A DNA stretch of 64,000 nucleotides from positions 62,001-126,000 of the forward strand of contig QXCR01000043.1 of NCBI GenBank assembly GCA_004380135.1, read 5' to 3'. The stretch comes from Stemphylium vesicarium. Its lineage: Eukaryota; Ascomycota; Dothideomycetes; Pleosporales; Pleosporaceae. Shown here one piece after another: positions 58,066 through 64,000 of this stretch. The notes below the pieces were generated by a model. The model was not told the origin of the DNA. It worked only from the letters and a program-made list of their open reading frames with translations, and made no database searches. Numbering within the stretch: the stretch's first letter is position 1; each line of letters begins with the position of its first letter. Both the position numbers and the translations under genes were made by a program.

Positions 58066-59876
58066 ATGGCGCTATTACGGCGCAGACTGCGCTGTCACTA
58101 TTGCAACACGCAATCACGAGACACTGTCTCACAGATGGCCAAGACATACCATTGTCCACAATGCGACGCCGTGAATCACTTTGACCAAGTAACACGCCCT
58201 CATACATAACGTCGCCACTCCTTCCAACTGACCCATCTCAGCGCGGAAACATCACCGATCCACCGATAGAAGAAATCGCGACGGCCCCTGCATCCACGTT
58301 CCAATACATGCCTTCGCGCTCTCCCTCGCCCTTCATGTCCGCGCCCAACGACGCCATCTTTTGCGACGCGTGCCAACATAACCAGACACTCTACACAGGT
58401 CTGCTCGCCGAATTCCTTCCAGACGAAGACGATCCGGAGTACGAAAAGTACCTTGCAGCCTACGATGATTACAGGCTTGAGCTCGAGGAGCGCTACCCGC
58501 AGGTCTGTAAGGATTGCCTGCCTCGAGTCCAAAGCCGGATACGGAATGCGAACCACGTAGCCAGAGCAGACAACCTGGCGCGCATCATGGAAGCGAGCAA
58601 AGAGAAGCGCACAACCGTGCGGACGTCGCGACAGGCGTGGACCCTCAGGGCCATTTCGCTGGCCAAGTGGACGTACATCTTAAGTACAGCCATGGGAATA
58701 CTTTGGCATGCTACTGGGCGCATCATGGCTCCGGGAGAGGGAATCCGGGAGGATCACGTCTTCAATTGGGGTACCTGTCTCCGCCAAGTAATCCTCTCAC
58801 GCTCAGTCGACGAGACTTGTGTACTTTCGCCCTATGTAGTCAAATGGGAGCTATACGCTGCAGGCGCCGACGCTCTCACAATATGGTGGAACCCAAAGCT
58901 GAAGCTGAAGACGAACAGCCTTACAGGAAGAATGCGTGGGCTCTTTTCATTATGGTCAATACGAGTCACCGTAGTCATCCTCCGCTTTGTGAGTCTGTTG
59001 TACTGGAAGAACACCACAATCGACAGTGGCACACTGCAAAGCTTCCGATCCACACACATGGTCATGGCCGGCGTGCTCATCCTCTCCTCTATCCTGACGT
59101 GGAAGACCGTTCACATAGTTTATGGTGCCGCGCCCTCTTTCCCCAAGGCGACCCAAGAAGCCGTTCTCAGCGCGCCCTCGAGCGCAAAGAAGGAAAGAAA
59201 AGGCTCTTACCATCCCGCACACCCGCAAGCCGACCTCTTCGACAGCATGGCGCATTCCTTCGCATCCGGCATCCAAGGCTACCAGGAATCTTCGCCGGTA
59301 CCCCCATCACCCACACTCACTGCAGTATCCGACACGACGCACGCCACCACTGAAGCCACAACGCCCTTTGCACAGCGCGATGCCTTCCTCGACAATGACG
59401 ACATGGACTGGACTCCCACCAAACCCCGCTTCTCCTCCCAGCCCCCCGAGATCATCTCCAATCAGTTCTCCAGACGCCCTACTACCGCTCAATCACAACT
59501 CTCTCCACAAGCTAAACCGAGGGAGCCACACTCCATCTTCGCGCGCAAAGATCCAAATCCCTTCCGTCACCGCGTCCCTGCTGCACCGCCTACCTCGCTC
59601 GCCGCAAACCAGAAGCCTAATCCCTGGAAACCCGGTGTCTGGGCGCCTCCACTTAAGGAGAACGCGCCCAACTTCTTCAAGGACGAACAAAAGGCAAGGG
59701 GTGATGGTGGCAATGGCAGCACAGAAAGATCACAAGGGCTAGAGGGTCTTGGTGTTCCGAAGAACGTTAAGAGGAATGCAGAGTTGTTTGCAAGTCCCAA
59801 GCTCAAGTATGACTACTACGGTACTATGAAGGACACAGGACTGGAAGACACCTTCAACGCCATGTTCTCCAAATGA
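58066..59876 (+). CDS. IMA1: Ima1-type inner nuclear membrane protein
   Basis: Exons 58066-58188 and 58242-59876 (53-bp intron), 585 aa. The N-terminal zinc-binding domain has CHYCNTQS...YHCPQCDAVNHF (two CxxC pairs), continued by CDACQHNQ and VCKDCLPRV. Several membrane segments follow between about 205 and 365 (for example LAKWTYILSTAMGILW, MVMAGVLILSSILTW), then a long Ser/Pro-rich tail with KPNPWKPGVWAPP and KYDYYGTMKDTGLEDTF. This is the architecture of fission-yeast Ima1 and animal Samp1/NET5, which link heterochromatin and the cytoskeleton at the nuclear envelope. The start chosen directly precedes the zinc domain. Confidence 0.88.
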
Positions 59877-60456
59877 CGGAACGGCTTCTCCTTTGTAATT
59901 TGATGGGTCTTCGACTTCATGGGCAAGATTTTGTATTACTTGGGTACAGCATCAGCTGGCGTTTTGCTTGAGATACCCGGCGGTGGTTTGGCAGTGCTGA
60001 TCAGCCATGCCGCATTCGGCCGAGTCTGAAAGTCCCAGGCTGGGCTTGTATACTACCTCTACATCTCCTTTGTAATAGACGAATCATGAACAACACGTGG
60101 ACAGCAGATGTATGTGTTGTCAAGTGGCTGGGGTCTCTCGTTTTCACATCCAGTGAAACGTCCCGAGATAATGTCCTGCAGGTGAGAGCAATACCCCGCG
60201 CGTCGCCAAGATGTGGTGACGCGTCAACCATCACTCTAACAGCGGCATACACAGAGTGGGCGCTTGAACGAGTCAGATTCTCTATTATCTAACTCTCCAG
60301 CATATCATGACTTCCATATGCCGAGTAAAGCATAGATATCCCCAAATGTAAGACTCCGGTAAACCGTCCGCAGTGATCCGCGGATTCCATCATTCGTTCA
60401 TGGCGGGCTGGTGGTCCACGTTCGTTTCCTTCCTTGACTCCTGGTCGGCCAGTACT
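59877..60456. other. Convergent intergenic region Ima1 / RPS23
   Basis: 580 bp; probably both 3' UTRs. No supported gene. Confidence 0.6.
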
Positions 60457-61103
60457 CTATGACCTGGGCTTCTCCTTCTTCTCCTTCCAGAGGGCCGAGA
60501 GACCGACACCGGAAACCTTGACGACCTTGAAACGCACACCGGGAATATCACCCTTGGCCTTGCCCTTGCGACCGAAACCGGCGAGGAGGACTTCGTCGTT
60601 CTCGTCCACGAAGTTCAAGCAACCGTCATTGGGGACTGTCTTGCGTTAGCCCCGCGTTCTTCAGTGTGCTCACCACAGGCTCTTGCTGTAGTCGTGCTCC
60701 CTCTCCCAGATGATGTGACATACCGAAAGCGGTGACCTTCTTTCCGTTCTTGATCAACTGAACCCTGACACACTTGCGGATAGCGGAGTTGGGCTGCTTG
60801 GCCTCAACACCGACCTTCTCGAGGACGATGCCCTTGGCGTGGGAAGATCCACCGAAGGGAGAAGACTTAAAGGCGGTTCCTAACAAACGCTTCTTGTAGT
60901 GGAGATCAGACCAGCGCTGCTCACGGCGGTGGTTGCGGAGCTTGCGGGCGGCGTTGAGACCTCTTGGTTGTCCTGGAGGGCATGGTGAGCAGCTGCACTG
61001 AGTACTGGGGTGTTGCAGACATCGAGCGTGAGCGTGGGCGTGCTCGTGCAATTTCGATGAATTACGAGCGTCTGGGGGAGATGGACTGCGTACCTTTACC
61101 CAT
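60457..61103 (-). CDS. RPS23: 40S ribosomal protein S23 (uS12)
   Basis: Exons (minus) 61103-61094 (10 bp, ATG GGT AAA G), 60972-60724 and 60635-60457; introns 121 and 88 bp; 145 aa, exactly the family length. Seen: RGLNAARKLRNHRREQRW, VEAKQPNSAIRKCVRVQL (the conserved decoding-centre loop with the PNSA motif) and GKAKGDIPGVRFKVVKVSGV, ending KEKKEKPRS. It lies at the ribosomal decoding centre. Residue 5 is Gln where many species have Lys. The tiny first exon is a common layout in ribosomal protein genes. Confidence 0.97.
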
Positions 61104-61479
61104 GATTGCGGTTGTGACGACGGGTGTGCTGGAGAGAGTGTAGTTAGTATCGCGGGCGACGAAGCAGTGTTGAGGAGAATTGCAGCCCACACTTGTGTGC
61201 GCACGTGCCTTGGCATCGCTTCCTTAAGGGCTAGCGTGAGATGCATGCATGCCCTTATCTTATCGCGCCGTCGTCATCCCATCTGGCCGAGGACATGGGG
61301 GAACATCAGTCAACGCGTCGATCGTTAACACCAACGACTTTACCCATATTACATTTTGCCTCTAGAGTAATTGATAGGTGGGATTTGATGCCGACGGCTT
61401 TACTGGGTTTCGACTTGATCTGCAGCGTGCGCCAGCTCCATTGCGCCTCGTAAACGTGCATCACATTGCATGCCACACA
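61104..61479. promoter_or_regulatory. Divergent promoter region RPS23 / coiled-coil protein
   Basis: 376 bp between divergent starts. No site identified with confidence. Confidence 0.45.
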
Positions 61480-62301
61480 ATGTCTTCCAAAGGCGACAAG
61501 AAGATCACCAAGACGCAGACGAACCGTCTGCCTGCGCCTGCCCTTTTTGTCGGGCCACCTTCACACAATGCATCCAACACGTCGCTACATGAGACGCGAG
61601 CGCCCGCACCTCTTGTCCGCCAACGCTCCCTACTTTCCCCAGACTCCAAGCGACCTCTCCCTCCAACTACCAACGATGGCGACCACCTCAGCCCCACGTC
61701 TACGAACCCCTCGGCGCCATTCCAGAGACGGCAGCGGCAGCAGAGCCAAGCAGCCGACGCCGAAGCCTCGTCAAGAGCCGAAGCAATATGGGCCGAGATG
61801 CAGAACACGCTAGAGGAGGTTGAACTGAGTGCCATCAAGGGCCCTGGAATGACAGTCTTCGGCTCCGAGCACTCGCACGCATTAGATGAGCTACGCAAAG
61901 CCCAGATCGAACTTGCCAGAGCATGGGCGCGATCTGAGGAAGACGAGCAAACACCCGAACAGCAGAAAAAGGCACAAGAGAACAAGGCAAACGATCTGCA
62001 ACCCCAGAGTCTTGCCAATCCCCGCGACGGGACTGATACTGGAAAGGTCGAGAAACTCTTCGATCGGATAAAGCTGGAGGAGGAGACGGAGAAGGATATT
62101 GAGCTCAGTCGGAAGAGGAGGGAGGAGAACGATCGGTATTTTGAAAAGGTGAATAAGGGCGTACAGGAGGTGGTTGTGAGGCTGGAAGAAGTTGCAAAGG
62201 CGATGAGGGGAGTTGAGAGCGAGAGTAAAGAGATTTGGGGTCACGGAAGTGATGACACTGGAGACACAGCAAGCGTCACAACAGCGCAGAGTGTGACTTG
62301 A
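61480..62301 (+). CDS. Coiled-coil protein, unknown function
   Basis: Intronless, 273 aa. The start at 61480 is chosen because upstream in-frame codons look non-coding. The N-terminus (1-105) is Pro/Ser/Arg-rich and disordered. A conserved-looking segment follows (AEAIWAEMQNTLEEVELSA, about 110-130), then ELRKAQIELARAWARSE. From about 190 on there is a long charged helix likely to form a coiled coil (VEKLFDRIKLEEETEKDIE, VVVRLEEVAKAMRGVE). The central motif recalls a conserved fungal family of unknown function (possibly DUF5315), but I am not certain. No catalytic motif is seen. Confidence 0.75.
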   Translation: MSSKGDKKITKTQTNRLPAPALFVGPPSHNASNTSLHETRAPAPLVRQRSLLSPDSKRPLPPTTNDGDHLSPTSTNPSAPFQRRQRQQSQAADAEASSRAEAIWAEMQNTLEEVELSAIKGPGMTVFGSEHSHALDELRKAQIELARAWARSEEDEQTPEQQKKAQENKANDLQPQSLANPRDGTDTGKVEKLFDRIKLEEETEKDIELSRKRREENDRYFEKVNKGVQEVVVRLEEVAKAMRGVESESKEIWGHGSDDTGDTASVTTAQSVT

Positions 62302-62880
62302 GATGGGAGGAGGCATATAACCCACCTTTTATGACGGCTTTCATATGTAAAGCTTGTTCGCCAACGCGGGAAGGGCAAAATAACCGACGAGCTGTCCACG
62401 ACGTATGCACTCGTAGCCCACATAATTCCATGCTAGGGCAAACGTATCTGGCTTGGATCGAAACAAGGTGGCACTTGAGCCTACATCGCATATGACGAGA
62501 ACATCAAAGCTAGGTCACATTGCAGGATATTGGGCATGACCTAGTAAGGAAGACTCGGGCGAGCTTACACGCTCCGAGAACCCGGAATACCGCCTTACAA
62601 GAACGGTATCTTCTAAGCCACACTACGAGCAAGGATCATCCCAGAGAAAGGAAAGCTACGGAGAAGCATAGTCGTAGTCGCCAGAAGAATCACAAATTCG
62701 CACATGTTACAAAGAAGCAGATATTGATACATGCGGAAGAAACCGTCTACTCTTGTTCCAGTCCATTCGGAGCTAAGCCTCCAACATTCATGATCGAGCT
62801 ATCTGTATTAAACAATATCTCTATTTTGATCACGACCAGCTCTCACATTTTTGAGCTCTTTTTCGCCGTCATCACCACAT
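62302..62880. other. Convergent intergenic region
   Basis: 579 bp between the coiled-coil gene and the MFS transporter gene; no supported gene. Confidence 0.6.
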
Positions 62881-63960
62881 TTATAGCAGATAACGATAAT
62901 CCGGACTCAAATCTCCCATTTCCGTCTTCTCGTACTCGGTCAACCCCACATTCCTCACGCTCTTGTTTCGCCTCCGGTTCTCCATGCTGCACATGACAAA
63001 GTACGCAGAGCAGCTTAGAGCACTCAGACACACGAAAGCGATACTGATTGAATAGCCGGGCGTGTATTTAGGCGCGTCTTTCTTGAGGAAAGAATAAGTG
63101 GCGATGATGCCGCCGATATTTCCTGTGGTATCCGTTAGACACATGTCTGGTTGAAGAAATGGACACGATAACTTACCGAAGCCAACTTGCCATGCACTGC
63201 CTACAGCTCTCCTGTGATGCCCACCTAAGTTCATATTGAACCAGCAGACAATCACCGGCATCGCTGTATAGGCTCCCATGGCGACCAGAAACAGTGCGGC
63301 GTACTGCAAACTGCGATTATCGTGCACAGCAAGTAGGATGGCGAATCCAGCAATGCAGACGCAGATGGGGAAAATGGCGAAAAGAAAGCGATGTTTGAGG
63401 CGATCAGAAAAGTACGCAACAAGCATGCTGAAGCCGAACGCAGCAGCCCATGGAGGCACGCTGTGGAGTTGCGTTTGGATGGGCGAGTAGCCGTAGCCCT
63501 GGATGATGGATGGGGAGAAATACGCGTAACCGTATGCAGGAACGATGAGGCCAAAGTACATCAGTCCACCGATGAAAATCTTAGGGTCCTTGAATACCTT
63601 GCCGACGTCTGCCAATTTGATGGGTCGTTCGCGGGCGGAGCGGCCCTGGTCGATTTGGAGCCGGGATTTCACGTAGGCGCGCTCGGGCTCGGAGAGCCAT
63701 TTGACTTCTTCGGGAAAGTTGGGGAGCAAGAAGAAGAATGCGAACGATACGACGACGGTCAAAAGGCCTTCTAAAATGAAGATCCAGCGCCATCCTCTAT
63801 AGCCGCGGATGTAGTCCATCTTGCCGATTGCACTAGCTAGCAGACCACCAAATGCTCCTGCCAGCGTCGTCGAGCTGAAGAAGAAAGAGAATCGCTTCTG
63901 CGCCTCATGTCTTCTGTACCACATTCCGATCAGATAGAACGCGCCTGGAAACATGCCCGC
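62881..63960 (-). CDS. MFS transporter, anion:cation symporter type, 3' part (5' end outside window)
   Basis: Exons (minus) 63960-63177 and 63122-62881 (54-bp intron). The acceptor ACATAG at 63961-63966 shows that the gene continues beyond the right edge and the window ends inside an intron. The visible part starts at GMFPGAFYLIGMWYRRHEAQKRFSF, the conserved segment after helix 4 of the Dal5/allantoate-permease family, and continues through the remaining membrane helices to a polar cytosolic tail ending SPDYRYLL. These proteins take up organic anions or vitamins such as allantoate, nicotinate or pantothenate. The substrate cannot be read from the sequence. Confidence 0.92.
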   Translation of the reverse strand, partial: AGMFPGAFYLIGMWYRRHEAQKRFSFFFSSTTLAGAFGGLLASAIGKMDYIRGYRGWRWIFILEGLLTVVVSFAFFFLLPNFPEEVKWLSEPERAYVKSRLQIDQGRSARERPIKLADVGKVFKDPKIFIGGLMYFGLIVPAYGYAYFSPSIIQGYGYSPIQTQLHSVPPWAAAFGFSMLVAYFSDRLKHRFLFAIFPICVCIAGFAILLAVHDNRSLQYAALFLVAMGAYTAMPVIVCWFNMNLGGHHRRAVGSAWQVGFGKLSCPFLQPDMCLTDTTGNIGGIIATYSFLKKDAPKYTPGYSISIAFVCLSALSCSAYFVMCSMENRRRNKSVRNVGLTEYEKTEMGDLSPDYRYLL

Positions 63961-64000
63961 CTATGTAAGTTAGAACTAAAACAATTTAATACAAAAAAGA

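Noticed and set aside
1..64000. CRISPR arrays, operons or bacterial features
   Set aside because: The window is eukaryotic; no spaced direct-repeat arrays were seen.

Overview
The window is nuclear DNA of a filamentous ascomycete (Pezizomycotina). Most genes carry several short GT-AG introns of about 47-60 bp, often with a CTAAC/CTAAT-type branch site, and genes lie on both strands with no operons. A DEP+RGS FlbA-type developmental regulator, a fungal Zn2Cys6-type transcription factor, a cytochrome P450, a DUF2408 protein and C-to-T nonsense changes of the kind left by RIP all point the same way. A dothideomycete/pleosporalean origin is my inference, not something the sequence proves.

Layout. 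1-24 kb is ordinary gene space: 3' part of a transcription factor, glutathione reductase (GLR1), a small membrane protein, a mitochondrial carrier, ribosomal stalk protein P1, a DUF2408/UPF0662 protein, a small SET protein, a TRAPPC13-like trafficking subunit, a DENN-domain Rab-GEF-like protein and a GPI-anchored wall protein. About 24.5-34 kb is an accessory, gene-poor island. It holds a tRNA-Leu(CAG) interrupted by two mRNA-type introns, two related open frames broken by premature stops, and a 533-bp hAT-type MITE inserted in one of them with a perfect 8-bp target duplication. 36-64 kb returns to gene space: FlbA, Chk1, a secreted GPI-anchored S41-type peptidase, a PPC decarboxylase/Hal3 protein, an aldo-keto reductase, a P450, ALG14, mitochondrial ribosomal protein uL24m, an Ima1-type inner nuclear membrane protein, RPS23, a coiled-coil protein and the 3' part of an MFS transporter. 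A decayed Aurora-type kinase copy lies among them at 47.5-48.9 kb.

The most notable object is at 24568-24764. Removing a 59-bp and a 56-bp insertion, each with spliceosomal intron signals, restores a complete cloverleaf tRNA-Leu with anticodon CAG. The insertions interrupt exactly the segments that form the internal Pol III promoter boxes A and B. The same splicing also joins a 62-codon open frame running through the tRNA.

The genes are mostly housekeeping functions and do not form a pathway cluster. Several share divergent promoters: GLR1 with the small membrane protein, RPP1 with DUF2408, SET with TRAPPC13, the PPC decarboxylase with the AKR, and uL24m with Ima1.
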